DNA of 64,000 nt from Piezodorus guildinii (lineage: Eukaryota > Arthropoda > Insecta > Hemiptera > Pentatomidae): positions 151,837,474 to 151,901,473 of the forward strand of contig CM041293.1 in assembly GCA_023052935.1 (NCBI GenBank), written 5' to 3'. Below are positions 1 through 12,616 of this stretch, in pieces (position 1 is the stretch's first letter; the number at the start of each line of letters is the position of its first letter). The position numbers were made by a program, and so were the translations under genes. Below the pieces are notes generated by a model. That model was not told the origin of the DNA, ran no database searches, and worked only from the letters and a program-made list of their open reading frames with translations.

Positions 1-94
1 AATAGATTTTTTTAATTCGAACCAGTAGTTTCTGAGATTAGAGCGTTCAAACAAACAAACAAACTCTTCAGCTTTATAATATTATTATTGATAT

Positions 95-480
95 ATTTTC
101 ATAGTAAAGTCGTGAAAATTTTCGAATTCTAGTATTCAACGGGAATAAACGTTTCAGGGTCCTTTGATCCAAAATTACTAAGTCCCGCATAACGGTCTGT
201 GTGTGTGGTTAGTCTAGCACGAAAACGAAAACTATGAACCATATATGTTACAGCGACTTTTTCATAAAAATCAGCGAACCAGAAAAAACACTTGATGCCA
301 TGAGTTTAACACCTATTTACGATTTTCTCTTACGATATTGATTAATTTCTCTATATCGAAGTAAAATTTAATACGCTTCGATATAATATAAATAGCTTAG
401 GTTAGGATATTTTAAGTTTTCTTGCCTGAGATGTTCTAGTAACTTTTTCACTAAAATAATCCGACCGAAAGTGCTAGTTT
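95..480 (+). repeat. Family E repeat, fragment
   Basis: Diverged copy of a dispersed repeat also seen near 2330-3230, 16818-17980 and, inverted, 36990-37735. Shared landmarks are a 'gtgaaaattttcgaattc' stretch, a 'gggtcc' block, a 'ctgtgtgtgtg' run and a 'gattaa...ctatatcga' stretch. No coding potential was seen. The class is unknown; the inverted ends of the longer copies suggest a non-autonomous DNA transposon. Confidence 0.55.
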
Positions 481-539
481 ATACCATGCGTAGAAAAGAA
501 ATGATGCTGATATGGAATTAATAAATCCTTGATAAACTG

Positions 540-930
540 CAAGGCGAGGTGTGGTTTGATTTCCCTCCAATACCCTCAAGATCCTGACATCTCCTCAAGG
601 AAACCTGACTAAGCTATCAGGGAGGAGTGGCGTTGGGGATTATCCCCAGAAGGGAGGAAGGTAGGATATTTCGCGGCTGATAGGATGGCTCCCAACGAGG
701 CTACATCAGGTCCAACAACTTTATTGCAATTTGTTTCCCATCAGAGATCTCTCCAGGGGGCCCTTGTCCTAGTCCGGCCCGATACAGGCAACTCACCCAA
801 AACCGTTCACATACATCTTTAGTACCTCTTAGACGGATGAGGCTGCAACTTCATTACGGTAGCGCCGCCTTCTCACTCCAATTACTTTTCTCGAGAAACC
901 GAATTTATACTCCTTTCAACATCGACATGG
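540..930. other. GC-richer unclassified block
   Basis: A block visibly richer in G and C than its surroundings, with runs such as 'ctccagggggcccttgtcc'. Neither strand carries an open frame of useful length. It may be a decayed retroelement interior, but no motif identifies it. Confidence 0.3.
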
Positions 931-999
931 AATGAATAAAAAATCAGCAATAGTTCAGTTTTATTTATTATAGGTGAAATAGTCAACTGATAAAGAAAA

Positions 1000-1420
1000 A
1001 AAAATCTGGTACGTGCAATACACGACTTTCACTTACCTCTGTTATTAATATCAATTTAAGAATTTTTAAACAAATTTAGAAACGAAAATATATTATATTG
1101 TAAAAGAATTATTTACATTTGATTTTTATAGAATTTGATTTTATAAATGTGTTTTCTGAAATAATATGATATAATATTATTTAGGAGATTCAGGATGTTT
1201 TTTTGCTGTTTTGTTTTTTTGCTAGAGCTACATGGAGCTTCCGGCGATGACAGCGCCATCAAGTGACCAAGCGGTGAAATAATTGCATTAAACAAATATT
1301 TTTTAAGTTTTCTCCTTTATTTGGTTATCGAATTCGTTCAACTTATATATTTACTAGTTTTTTTTTTACCAATGATAATAAGATGATATGCTTATTTTTA
1401 TACAATATACAAAGGGGGCT
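1000..1420 (-). repeat. Family E repeat, inverted terminal part
   Basis: Begins with the recurring end 'acgactttcacttacctc', also seen near 23730, 37030 and 52440, and continues through 'atcaatttaagaattttta'. It is truncated and followed by AT-rich sequence that only loosely matches the other copies. Confidence 0.55.
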
Positions 1421-1629
1421 TAGTCATTTGGCTCCAGTCAACCTGAAAACCTTTATAGCCCAATAAAATAAGGTTAAAATTCAAGGTTTGTGTGAAGTAA
1501 TTCGGACAATCTGGAAATCATTTTAATACCTCTTAATGATCCTAAGTAAAAGTAATTTGAGTTTGTACCATCACAGGTGGTTAGCTTAACTTTTTGGAGC
1601 GAAAAACCTCGAATTTGTTGCACTTTTTA

Positions 1630-1830
1630 GTTTGTTTATTCGTTTAACGTCACTTTTATGCTGCTATGGCTAATCCGACGATGCTACAGTGGGAGTCCTA
1701 AATTTTGTCTATCCAGGTTTTATTAGGATAGGGATCTTTAACGAGTACCTGACATCGCACAGACTCGGGACCACCTCTTAACGTCCCCTCCAAAGGACAG
1801 CATAACTAAGGATTTTTTACTTCCATTAAT
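1630..1830 (-). repeat. SINE-C fragment (tRNA-derived SINE), 5' part missing
   Basis: Matches the 3' two thirds of the SINE at 18203-18481 and 21677-21965: 'ttaacgtcactt', the 'ggctaatccgacgatgctac' block, 'ttaggatagggatctttaacg', and the 'gcacagactcgggacc' block. The tRNA-like head seen in other copies is absent. Confidence 0.75.
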
Positions 1831-2329
1831 CTTCCAGTAATCTTAGTTATTGGACTTTGTTAATTTTTGTTGCCCCAATCGTTCGCCAGAAATAGACAAT
1901 TTTTCCATGTTTGTTGGAAAACCTAACTTGGTCACTAAGAAACAACTGTAACTTGGAAACATCTATCCAAATTAAGAAGGCCATAACATAAACTTTGTAG
2001 AGCATCAAAACTCAAGTCTAATAGAATCTTTAAAATTCAGATTATGCTATAAAAAATAGTTTTTTGTACCGATTTTTCAATACACGCGTCCAAAGGCTTG
2101 TGAGAAACATTTGATGGATACGGCCGATTTAAACCATTCGGCAGTGTCTGCTGCGATATTTTTACAGGGAATAACGATATTTGCAACATAAACCATGTCA
2201 TGCCTAGCCAAAGAGCAGCTTGCCCCTATAAGGGTTAGTTATACCACTTTTAATAGCAAGTCTAAGAATGCAATTAATATTCAAATTAGGCCTAAAAATA
2301 CTTTTAAGTGTAACGTCGGATCCAAATTT
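1831..2329. other. No recognised feature
   Basis: AT-rich sequence with only short frames. No protein, RNA or repeat was recognised, apart from similarity to family E beginning at the right end. Confidence 0.4.
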
Positions 2330-3230
2330 GTTTACTTTCACTTACTATATATAGTAAGGGGAAGTATTGCGATTGTGAAAATTTTCGAATTCCAGTTTTC
2401 AACGGAAATACATGTTTTAGGGTCCCCTGAATCCAAATAACCAAGCCCCGCAAAAAGGTCTGTGTGTGTGTGGTAACTCCCGGGCGGAAACGGTAAGTCC
2501 TAAGAAACTGAAATTCCATATTTAAGACAAATATGCGCCCGAGACGTTACAAAACATTTTTCATTAATATGAGCTTACCAGAAGATCCACTTTATACCAT
2601 GCATTTTGCACCTTTTTTCGATTTTCACGAAAACGGTTTGACGATTTTGATTAAACTCGCTATATCGATGTAGAATTTAATGGTCTTTAATATCATGTAG
2701 TTTCCATTCTGATTAAAATGGTCTGACAGGGCTTAAATGCCGATATTTTATATTTTCTTCCTGTAAAGTACCTTTAATTTTGTAGATTTTGTAAAAATAA
2801 ATATATTATCTTGTTACCACCGATGAAAAACATATAAATATATAAGTTGAACGAATTTAATATTTAACTAAAGGAGAAAACTGAAAAAATATTTTTTAAT
2901 GCAATTTTTTTATTTTGAACATAGCATCAGTAATATACACGTATAATATACCGTTGGAAAGCTCTAGCTTTTAGAATAAATATTATCTAATGAACAAACT
3001 TGTAAACGTTAATAAAGAGTGATGAAAAGCCGATAAATCTGATTATTTTAAATAATAATATAATATATTTTTTAATAAAACACATGTTTCTATAGAAATT
3101 CAATTTAATTATTTCTTTAATGGTTTCACGTATTTTAATCTCTAACTGTATTAGAAAATTCTTTCATTGATTCTAAAAATCGAGGTAAGTGAAAGTCGTG
3201 TTTTGCCCGCACCAGATTTTTACGATCGCA
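2330..3230 (+). repeat. Family E repeat, near full length
   Basis: About 0.9 kb. The left end contains 'actttcacttactatatata' and the right end 'gaggtaagtgaaagtcgtg', so the termini carry an inverted 11-12 bp sequence (CTTTCACTTAC / GTAAGTGAAAG). The two short frames inside have no recognisable domain. At least six other copies lie in this window in both orientations. Interpretation as a non-autonomous terminal-inverted-repeat element is inference; the true ends and target duplication were not resolved. Confidence 0.6.
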
Positions 3231-5838
3231 ATACTTCCTCTTAAAATATATTTTATACAAAGGGATGTATTACTATCCTTAAAAATTGGATCCTAAAAAG
3301 ACTCCCCGTTTCATAAATCTCAGATTTTTTAAAATCAATTTTTGAGTAAAATGAAGCTTTGTGGACTCCAAATCTATAACATGTTAACTGGTCTCAATAT
3401 AACAGTCACAAAAGCAATAATAAAGTGAATAGGTAACAAGAATACGACTAAAATTAAGGGAGAATACACAGGAAAGGGACACAATGCACTAAGGGCCCTT
3501 AGGATAAAGGCATTTGGTGTCGGTTTCATTAGGGAATATCGGTTCACTATCGGCACATTGGCTTTTGTTCCGTCTCGAATCGTTAGGAGATACTGCTAGT
3601 GCTTCCAGCCTCCTCAATTCTACTATTGAACACTTTGTTTAGTCTCTTAAATAAATTCTTTAGAGTCATTTAGAGCTAAACATGATTTAAAAATTTATTA
3701 ACCCTTTGCACACGGCACCGTTTCGGACGCTACCTACCAGCAAATTGACACCATGACAACTGGAATCGTGATATGATGGGTATTTGAAGGCAATTAACTA
3801 ATATGAAAAGCAATAAATAATTCAAAGGTCTATTAACACTGATAATTTCGAAAAGCGTCATCTCTGCTATTTCTGAACCAATTCCAAAATTTTTTTTTTG
3901 TTTTGTACGAAATTTAATAATTAATAAACGACAAGCATTTATACTAACCTACTATAATATTTCCGCTTCGTTTCTTTCGACTGTCATTTAAACAATTCAA
4001 ATAAAATTACCTGACTTCAGAACACCTTACATTTTTTACATACCATTTATAATAATCCGAATTATAACGGAATCACATCTCTTGTTAGTTTTGGTTTGAA
4101 GATATAAGATTAACTTTGTTTCATTTTATCGTTCTTTACTGATTCTAAAAATATAAATGAGTAAATATTTTTCTCTATCTTCCATAAGAACTGAGTTATG
4201 GGCGTATGTATAGGTAAAATTTTTTTTTTTAACCCTAAAATTCAGTAAAATTTTTTAAAAGTTATTTTTTCCCGGTTTTTCGCCTTCGAATCATGGAACT
4301 AGGCTTGCAGAGGAAAAATAAGGACTCAAGAGATTCTATTGTTTTTCTCTCAACTGCATCCCTGAGAATGATAGCCGGAGGAGGCTGTGTAACAGCAATA
4401 ATGCATACGACTTTTCAAAGGTGATCTCATTAGTTAATTTTTTTAATAATCTGGTATATAAATATAAATAACGATAGCTTCGGTGCAGAGTTTGTTGATT
4501 TGTTTACTACTCGGGAACGATATTAGTTGGCAAAAATAAAAATATGGAACCCCTTGTTAACTATTTCGCCGAAATCCACTTACTCATGCAAGAAAGGATC
4601 TATGGATTATAGCATGCTAGAGCGGAGTTAGAGCTAGTAGAAATCTGTAAGCCCGTGCAGCGGAGGGAGGAATTCACTTGGGTAGCCATTAAGATCACGT
4701 CAAGCCCCGTCACACATTAGCCTAATAAGCTTCTATTGCTCAGTCTTATTTTTCTTCATACCGCCTTCGTTCTAGACTCCTCTGATTTAATTGAGCAGCT
4801 TAGCATTTTTTTTATATGTGTTTATTTTCAAACAGATATGTTCCTGAAGCTCTTGAAGAAAACAGCTTTTTTAACGAGTCAGCTTCAAATAGCTTTGGAG
4901 AATTAGAGATTAATCACAATACTCCCTTCCTAACCACCTTCTGTTTAGAAAAAAAAATAAATAAAATAAAATAAAAACTAAATAAAACTGACTGAATTCC
5001 TCCAAATCGTCATCCTCTCGCCCCCTAATTTCTATTGGATATTGTTACCATTGGCGGATATTGTGGATATCAGCAGGGCTGGTACGGGAAGTGAAAACAA
5101 TGGGAAAGTGGTGTAGTAAATGTAGACAAAAGTAATGACCGACTTCCAAGTCTGAGTGCTAGACGTAATCGGAAGCTACGAATGCGATCCAACAATGAGT
5201 TGATGGAGCTGTTTAAATGTGTCCATATTGTAAGGTTAATGAGAATGAGAATGGGCCGATTGAGATTTTGCACATCCTCCGACTGTGTAGCAGCACTTCT
5301 CAGGGAGGACTGGCGGTTGAAATTGCGGGAGGTCTTAACTCTGTAACAGAGATATGGACACGTAGGTATATGATAATAAATATAATTTATATAATCACAG
5401 TGGACTGAAGAAAAGAAGACTGATCTTCTTTTTAAAGGTAGTAAATAAGAAAAAGATAATTGGATAAAGTGTGAGAATTAAAAAAAAAAATTGAGAGACT
5501 GGGACGGAGAGCCCTTGAGAACACGAGCAACTATAATTGAAACCTTTCAGCTAACCAGTAGGTGTTGAGCCTTACACCATTCTTTTTATCTGTTTTGAAC
5601 GCCGGATCGCTAAAAACTAATGCAAAACCAAAGTTTATTATTTCTTTTAAAAAATCTTAGGGTCATATGCAGGATTTGAACCGGCAACTACACGACAGGT
5701 GAATTCGGCAACATTAGCAGGGATAAGAAACAGGTAAATATGATTTAATTTTTCAGGTGAAAACTTTGTAGATTCTTTGAGGGAAGTTCAAATTCTGTGA
5801 ATAAAATTGGAGGCTAATTCATACTTCGACACTCTTTT
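3231..5838. other. No recognised gene or repeat
   Basis: About 2.6 kb, AT-rich, with slightly GC-richer patches (4260-4440, 4600-4800, 5040-5360). Frames are at most 67 codons and show no domain. The patches may be old transposon remains, but nothing identifies them. Confidence 0.4.
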
Positions 5839-5854
5839 ATTAAAAATAAATGCA

Positions 5855-5885
5855 CGACGTTTCAGCTAAAATGTCATCTTCAGGT
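5855..5885 (-). ncRNA. Hammerhead-like CUGAAGA...GAAAC motif, degenerate
   Basis: Read on the minus strand: CTGAAGA (5877-5883), a weakly paired spacer, then GAAACGTC. This is the order of conserved strands 1 and 2 of a hammerhead ribozyme core. Stem II is poorly paired and no third strand was found, so this is a decayed or unrelated motif. An AATAAA-like stretch follows on the same strand. Confidence 0.3.
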
Positions 5886-5889
5886 GCAA

Positions 5890-7240
5890 AGGAACTAATT
5901 TATCTGAAAGTACAAAATATCGTCACAATCCATCTAACAATTTTACCATGAAAATTATATAACAATGTTAAAATAAACGATAAAAAAAAATGTATACAGT
6001 TAAAATTGTTAATAATCTATGAGATTAACGTTAAATCCCTAAAAATCTATCAAAGCAATTTAAAAATTTACAAATAAACATAAAAAAAAAAGATTAACAA
6101 TGAAAATAATTCCACTATAGAAATGAAATAAAAATCGAATCAGTTAATGTACAATACTATGCTCATCATTGCACAAATTTAATTCAAATGATTAAAATTT
6201 AATTAATAAATGTGAAACAAATAAGTAATTAACTTTAAAAATGTGCAATCACCTAGTAAAAATTTGTATTTTAAGATGATATAAAATATATTTATAAAAA
6301 TAAAACTACTACTCAATTCATTATAAGCACTGATATTTTGTGTGAAACTTTTCCTTATCGTAATCTAAAAACCCTGATACTTATAAGAAACGAATCCTTT
6401 AAAATGTGTTGGTTTTCTTTTAAACAGCCTCCGGTAATCATTATCAATAACAATTAAAATTTCGTGTTAAAAAACTGCTACTTTTTGTATGTTACTCAAC
6501 ATGGGTAGTCCACGAAGCTAACGGGAATACAGTAAGTGGAGAGTAAATAAAGACCCCATGTTTGACTTGGTTTTGTTAGTATTAACAGTTTCAGCGAGTA
6601 TTTACAAATTAAGTTTCACTGAACCATTCAATCAATCCTCGAGGTTGAACACCCCCATAGAATACAAACAGAAATGGAGTTAGCAATTATTTTTCAGATA
6701 CATTACATTTAAGGAAAGAGACATTCATCTTTTGTGTATGAATATATATATAACTTAGTTTTATCCGTGTTTCATAATCCTCCAAAACCAAATAATAACA
6801 TTGTGTATGCGATAAAAAAATTTCTGAAATCTTTAGTTTCTCAACTATTCTAAGATCCGAACTTGAAACGATCTGCACCAAGCTGATAATAGAACGAAAC
6901 ATATTTTTTAACAAATTTAGTATATTAGAAAGTATGTTAACAATGGGTTGCCTAAAAAAATCCTGGACAGACTATTTTTAATTATTAAAAAAAAAAATTA
7001 TTTTTAATTAAATGTTGCAACATCATGATAATGAGAAAACTTTTTCCCCTGACTTAAAGCATCAAAGGTATAGAATGAGCAGTTCTTTAGTTCTTTACAA
7101 ATTCGTATGTGAATTTCCTCGACTTTTTTTAAATTAATGTAAAACCATGGGCATGAAAAAAGTTTTACCCATGATTTGAAATCCACAAAATGATTGGAAA
7201 ATAAATAAAAAAATCATGCGACGGTAATGGAATGAACCAT
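5890..7240. other. AT-rich stretch without recognised feature
   Basis: Very AT-rich, with short homopolymer A and T runs. The short frames here encode no recognised domain. Confidence 0.4.
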
Positions 7241-7370
7241 ATAGGGCGAAATTGAGTGAAGTTAATATTTCCAATAACATTAATATTTTACTGTTTTACC
7301 TACATACAACTAGTAACCAAGCCTACATTTAGCCACCTGGATTCGTTACCAGAAGAATTCCTGGCGTTCT

Positions 7371-7712
7371 ATGAATATATACATAAAATACGAAGTCAGT
7401 CGACTGAGAATCTATTACTCCTATACCATAAATATATATTTAAAAAAATCATCCTATAGTCTTCATGATAATGAAATATGTAGCAGCTGTAAGCAGTACA
7501 TAACTAATAGTCTTCACCATCTCCTTCTCCACTGCCCGTCATCTAATGAATATAGAAAAAAGTACCTACTCCAGTACATTAAAAACTCGCCACCTTGCGA
7601 TAATGTAGAAACCATTTTGAACATTAATAGCATCCAAAAATGGCTAATTATTATCTTTTTTTTTTACTATCAATATCAAATATATACTTTTCTAGTGAAA
7701 ATTGGATACTAA
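7371..7712 (+). pseudogene. LINE C-terminal Cys/His fragment
   Basis: A frame of 113 codons. Its C-terminal half has the pattern CSSC...HHLLLHCPSS, followed by a downstream tryptophan-leucine pair. This CxxC-then-HxxxxC arrangement is typical of the region after the RNase H domain in LINEs of the I, R1 and LOA type. Upstream RT and RNase H domains are absent, so this is a 5'-truncated or eroded copy. It lies just upstream of an unrelated L2-like 3' end in the same orientation. Assignment to a specific clade is not possible from this piece. Confidence 0.55.
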
Positions 7713-7779
7713 TAGTAATAAAAAAATAAAAACAATATGAATAGTTAAAAATTTAGAAATGTATTATTAATTTTTTGGA

Positions 7780-8175
7780 ATGAAGGAGCGAATTGTGAAC
7801 ATATTTTTATTAATTTTTTATTTTGTCCTTGGTACACCGGAGAGGTCTCATGTGACCCCTTTATGCAATGAGTTAAAGTGGCTCCTTCCTTCTATCCGCA
7901 TACAATATTTCCTAGAATCATATCTTTACCAAACAATCAACTCCCAGCTACCTCCCTATATCCACAGACTTCTGCAGTTTAAATCGTCAGTCCACTCCCT
8001 CCAAACAAGATCGCACCATTCCGACCTTTATATTCCTATCCATAGAACAACAATTTTTGATCATTCCTTTATTGTCCGCTCCACTACTCTCTGGAATTCC
8101 TTACCTACTCATATCCCCCATGCTTTTTCCCTACCATCATTCCAGTCCCAGTATCTACTGTCAGACGCTCAATAA
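7780..8175 (+). pseudogene. CR1/L2-like LINE reverse transcriptase, C-terminal fragment
   Basis: The last about 115 codons of a non-LTR retrotransposon ORF. Visible hallmarks are RSHVTPLCNELKWLLPS (the 'TPLL..L.WLP...R' box of CR1/L2 proteins), YLYQTINSQLPPYI, HRTTIFDHSF, and TTLWNSLPTHI close to the stop. The catalytic RT palm is missing, as expected for a 5'-truncated insertion. The upstream Met and hydrophobic stretch are chance sequence. The same C-terminus recurs, more decayed, at 22138, 41878, 52745 (minus) and 59490. Confidence 0.8.
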
Positions 8176-8820
8176 GATATTTCAAATCAAATATCAAATC
8201 AAAAAGAAAATTTGTTATTTATTGTTCATATCAATTATGAATCAATTTTTAATTTTGTTTAACTCACCAGAAGTTATTATTTATTTATTTATTTATTTTA
8301 TTTTTTTTTTTCTTACCCTCTGGTTTTATTTTCGAACAAAATACAAATACAAATGTAATATGTATAGCTGTCAGATTTGTCCTTCTGTTACCCGGAGGTA
8401 TTCTAAAGAGGATTGCTATATGCGCTGGATGCACTAGTAATCTTTCAAGGGCTTCTTCTATGCCTTTATTTATCCATTGCAAAATGATAGATAAAGTCTA
8501 TTTATTTATTTTACACTTTTGTTTTATTATATCATTCCTTTTCTTTTTGTATCATTGGGAATAAGAATTAATTATATTCCTTTGGTCTTGTAGACACATT
8601 ATATATATCTTAATTGTACATATGAATTGTTCTTAAGGGATCTTGTCCCAGAATAAATATCTTTTTCTATTCTATTCCATAATCTGATATGTTATGTTAT
8701 TATATGTATTTTGTATTTCCACTACGATAGGCGGAAAAGAAACTTATTGTATTGTATATATTTGTACAAGATTATTTTCTTTAACAAATAAATATTTATC
8801 TATCTATCTACCTATATACC
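8176..8820 (+). repeat. 3' UTR and tail of the CR1/L2-like LINE
   Basis: Follows the stop of the RT fragment. Near 8638-8652 it holds a small hairpin (GGGA tcttg TCCC) followed by 'agaataaat' and a '(t)ctatt' run, the same terminal layout as the copy ending at 60017. Further sequence ends in (TATC)n at about 8800-8815, so a second tail-like end may be present. It also contains a (TTTA)n run at 8277-8310. Confidence 0.55.
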
Positions 8821-9440
8821 GTAGGTAATTACTATAGAGGTTAAAAGGTAAGTAAAATTAAGCCGTAATTACAACCAATTGCATTTTAACTAATGAAAAA
8901 GTCGTTCTCCCATGCAAAGTTCAAGCCTTCCTTAATAAGGTTGTAGAAACTTAGCCGCTTAAGTAACCCCAGAGGAAAGTTTTATTGCTTTAAAAAGAAA
9001 ATAAACTTCCAACCACCACTACTTGCATAGGTATCCAAGTTTATGTTTTATCGTTTCAAGTTTTACATAAAACCATTTAGTTTCCTATTAAATATGAAGT
9101 GAAATATAATTTTCCACGTGACTAAAACTATTAAAGTAAGTTTAAGGTCAACTATTTGCATAAGTGGAATTAATTAAAGTAACTTTTAGTAATTGTTGAA
9201 GATTTTATAAACCGGTATCTAAACAGAAATAGTCGTTTATTTTGTTATTTCAGCGGTGAATCAACCATGGGATAGAGATCCACCTAGGCTTGATCAGCCT
9301 CTATAAGTGGATACCAAATTATTAGGAGAAAAATTTGGCAGCTAAGTGTGATTTCGGTGTAAACACGGAAGTTGAGTCAGAAACGGTAACAATATACAGT
9401 CCTTTTACTAGAAATCGTATCACTCAAAAAAAAAAAAAAA
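8821..9440. other. No recognised feature
   Basis: AT-rich sequence without frames over 60 codons. It ends in an A-tract and T-tract at about 9425-9452. Confidence 0.35.
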
Positions 9441-9450
9441 AAATTTTTTT

Positions 9451-9975
9451 TTGTACATATTAAATCAAGCATTATTTTCTTCCATCATATCTTTATTATT
9501 ATAATTAACTATATAACTCGTCAATATTAGACGGCGTTTCCGGGCTTTGTTCCCTATAAAATAATTCTTCACATCTGAAAGAAAATGTTTTTTTGTTTTG
9601 TTTTTTAGTCGTTTTATTTAGAAACAATACAATCTGCCTCAATCTTAGGCAATGAGTATTAATACTAAAACATGTATTTCATTCCTTATGTACACTAAAT
9701 GAAGAAATAAAAATAAATAAATACAAAATATATTTAAAAAATACAAAGAAGAATAAATAAACCTAAATAAAGACAAAAAGAAAACAAATAATAATAATCT
9801 TGGTCACATTCATACATATATAAAAGAGGAAAAAATAGATGAGCTTTTGGACCAACATAAAATATCTAGATAATGGGGATTAAGCCCCGAAACGTCGAAT
9901 AATATTGACGAGTTATATAGTTAATTATAATAATAAATAAATGATGGAACAAAATTATGCTTGATTTAATATGTA
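9451..9975. repeat. Foldback repeat with about 95-bp inverted arms
   Basis: The arms are 9451-9547 and 9881-9975. They share the order 'catattaaatcaagc', a 'tccatcat' block, 'taattaactatataactcg', 'tcaatatta' and the GAAACG box. In the right arm a GGGG attaag CCCC hairpin directly precedes GAAACGTCG; in the left arm, on the opposite strand, the equivalent is GGG...CCC then GGAAACGCCG. The 330-bp spacer carries a LINE 3'-tail-like fragment (about 9605-9680). The arms are probably two inverted copies of one repeat rather than a classical TIR transposon. Confidence 0.6.
9605..9690 (-). repeat. Jockey-type LINE 3' tail fragment
   Basis: Resembles the terminal part of the minus-strand LINE tails at 47463, 48795, 58376 and 63783: 'tttatttagaaacaatacaatctg' followed by a hairpin-forming TGCCT caatct TAGGCA. 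The stem bases differ from the TGTCC/GGACA of other copies but pairing is kept. Similar fragments occur at 10035-10110 and 13585-13700. Confidence 0.4.
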
Positions 9976-10750
9976 AAAATAAGAAGAATTTCCTCAAGTC
10001 AAACTTGTCATAAAACCTAAATATTTTTTTTTATACATTATTTATTTATTCAGAAATACTACAATGCGTTTGAACGGACAATAATTTTAGTGCTGAAAGA
10101 TCACCTTCATACAAAAATTAAACATTAACACATGTTTTTATGAAATGCTGATTATATAAAATTATAATATTCTATATTAAAAATTTAATAAAAGCACATA
10201 AAAACCAATGAAAAAAATATAGAAGTTTGAATTATCTCGTAAAATGGATTTTAATATTAATTTTCGAAACTGTGACCACAGTTGATTTGTGTCACCACTG
10301 TTTTCTGTGAAGATTCTTCCACTTTATGTAACCTTACAATGTTTATTGTTTCTGATAGTAAAATACTTAAAATTCGACATAATTACAGAATTTATTCAGG
10401 TAATAGTTTAAACTAATAATTACGAATTAAGAAACATTTTTTTTTTCTAAATTTCTTTCTTTCATGAAGTTTGAGATATAAATAAGTTGATAAAACAAGA
10501 ATATTCGATTGGATTTCAATTCATTACCATAAAAAATTAAAGCAGTATCTATGACTACGACTGTCTATGCACTGATCTCAAGAGGCTGAGGTTTTTATGA
10601 ATTGTTTTTTTTAAGCTAAACTTTATTTTACTATTTATCTAAGGGAGGTTTTTTTCCCCACGACAGTAAAAAACGACATTATATAAACTGGATAATATTC
10701 TTTTAAAAACCTTTACCTTAAAATGACCGTGTAATTCTCGAAATGTGAGA
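9976..10750. other. AT-rich, mostly unrecognised
   Basis: Apart from a possible LINE tail fragment at about 10035-10110 ('tattcagaaatactacaatgcg'), no feature was recognised. Confidence 0.35.
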
Positions 10751-10754
10751 GACA

Positions 10755-11010
10755 GGCAAATATTCTAATATCAAACTCATCCGATCCTTTCGATCTAAAG
10801 TTCTTCGAAAAATATTTAATGCTCCGTATTATGTCATCAATCATACTTACACTACGACCTCAATATTCCATTTTTTTTAGATAAAATTCTGCAAATTCCA
10901 TCGGAATCTTAAAAATCACACCAACCCTCTAGCTCACACTATCCAGCATCACATAACCTTACCATCTCCCTAATATGTAGAAATAACACTTCAATTGTAA
11001 CGGCAATGGA
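10755..11010 (+). pseudogene. Jockey LINE C-terminal relic
   Basis: In one plus-strand frame it reads as SKVLRKIFNAPYYVINHT, and after an interruption as KFCKFHRNLKNHTNPLAHT. These match the equivalent stretches of the copies at 47704-48003 and 58703-58990 (APYYVTN, then KFHHNIIHHPNPLAQS). This is the conserved region just before the stop of Jockey-type ORF2. Stops and a frame break show it is dead. No RT catalytic motif remains. Confidence 0.7.
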
Positions 11011-11284
11011 CCTGAGATTTTTTGTAAACATTTATATTGGAGTTCTAGCTAGATTCTCTGCTCAATTTTCGTATGTTTGTAGCTTGTGTATAAGTGAGCG
11101 TGGTTATTATACGCTAATTCGCTTTTAAACTTTGTACAAATGTTATTAATTATTTACCATTATATATATTTAGTATTATTATTATATAAATTTATACTTT
11201 ACTGAATATTGTATGAATGTTGTTATTTAGCGCAATTATTTATATCATAATTAGGACAAATTGTAATTTTTGTTTTTGTTTTTT

Positions 11285-11556
11285 CAGTGGCGCGACAGGC
11301 CGTGCAGGCCCTAGGCCTCGCGGTGTAATCTCCTGGGAGTTTACACTCGCGTTTCACGATGTAATTTATAGTGTAGGGTCATCACTCCCTACGCCTAATT
11401 GGCCACCATTTGGCTGACGGGTCTCGCATACCCGGAGGAGATGCTGCGAGTGAATTCCCATTATATTACATCCTTATAAAAGCCCCTCCGGGGCTGGGAT
11501 TCGAACTCGCAACCTGTAGCATGAGAGACTAGCGCGCTAGCCACGGGCTCCCCCTA
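11285..11556 (-). repeat. SINE-B (tRNA-derived SINE), full length
   Basis: On the minus strand the head starts 'ggggagcccgtggctagcg' and carries a pol III B-box-like 'gcgagttcgaatcccagcc'. The body holds a 'ggcttttataag' block and a 'tgcgagacccgtcagcc'-type block, and the 3' end 'gcacggcctgtcgcgccac' runs into an A-rich tail. It is the same element as 25380-25696 (plus). It is not a functional tRNA gene: the tRNA-like part merges into an unrelated 3' body. Confidence 0.85.
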
Positions 11557-12616
11557 ATATTACTATACACAATTTTTTGTTTGAAAAAAAAAATAATCGA
11601 AAAAAATGTTAGCCCTTAAGCACCCAGTGTTGCTTTGGAGCAACTTCAAACTCGGCGATTTTAAATATTAAAAAAAAAAAAAAGAAAGAGCGTACGTAGA
11701 ATAACATCATTGGGAAGGTACTTTTCCAAATTATTGCACCTCAGCTACACAGGGTTGCCTTTTTAGTTGAGCTCCTCACATAAAACATAGATAAGCCTCA
11801 TCATAGAAAATTTTTTTTGTGTTCATTTTCCGCACATTTAGGCCTATTAATTGAGAGAATCGCGGAGAATAATGAGCCAGGCTCGAAAATTTGATATTTT
11901 GGGGTTAAAGAAGGAAGATATATACTTTTTTGCATTAATTAAATATATTTTTTTTAAATATTTCATATTTATACATTCTGTACTACAAAACGAGACGCTT
12001 AATCATTTCCAGCAAATATAGGTGATTAAGGGCTATTTTCAAATTCAGTAACTTCTATCAGACCCTTTCAATAAGTAGATGATGGTATGTTTTGCAAGAA
12101 AAATTACTTATGCTTCATAAAATTTTAATCTAGTCATTTTTAATTAGGTTAAAATTTCTGTTTATCATTCTATTGTACAATAACGATAAATAATATCCCA
12201 AACGACCTAATATAATGGAATTAGAATATTTAAGCCTTCATACACAACTTCAGCACCTGAGCACCCAAATAAATCAGTCACTAAGCCTATGTACCTAATA
12301 CAACACAATTGACTTATTTAAAGGATACATGACCAAAGTTTGTTTAAACTTTTAACCTCAAATTTTTATGCACATTAGGATTTCGTAAGCAGCAAAGAAT
12401 TTCTTTCTTTATAATCTACTTTAAGACATTTTTGGTATATACCGCTTTATATATAATATTTTAATATTTGAAACAGTTGAAATCGACTACATAAAGCCAA
12501 ATTCTATGTTGGTAATGATTCTCAGAGAATGAAAATATTTCTGAACTTGATTACGGTGGAATGAATACCATAAAAGAGCTGATAGATTTTGCATGGTGTG
12601 TAATTATGCTGTTGCT
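11557..12616. other. No recognised feature
   Basis: About 1 kb of AT-rich sequence with A-runs at 11586 and 11670 and T-runs near 11950. No long frame or known repeat was seen. Confidence 0.35.
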
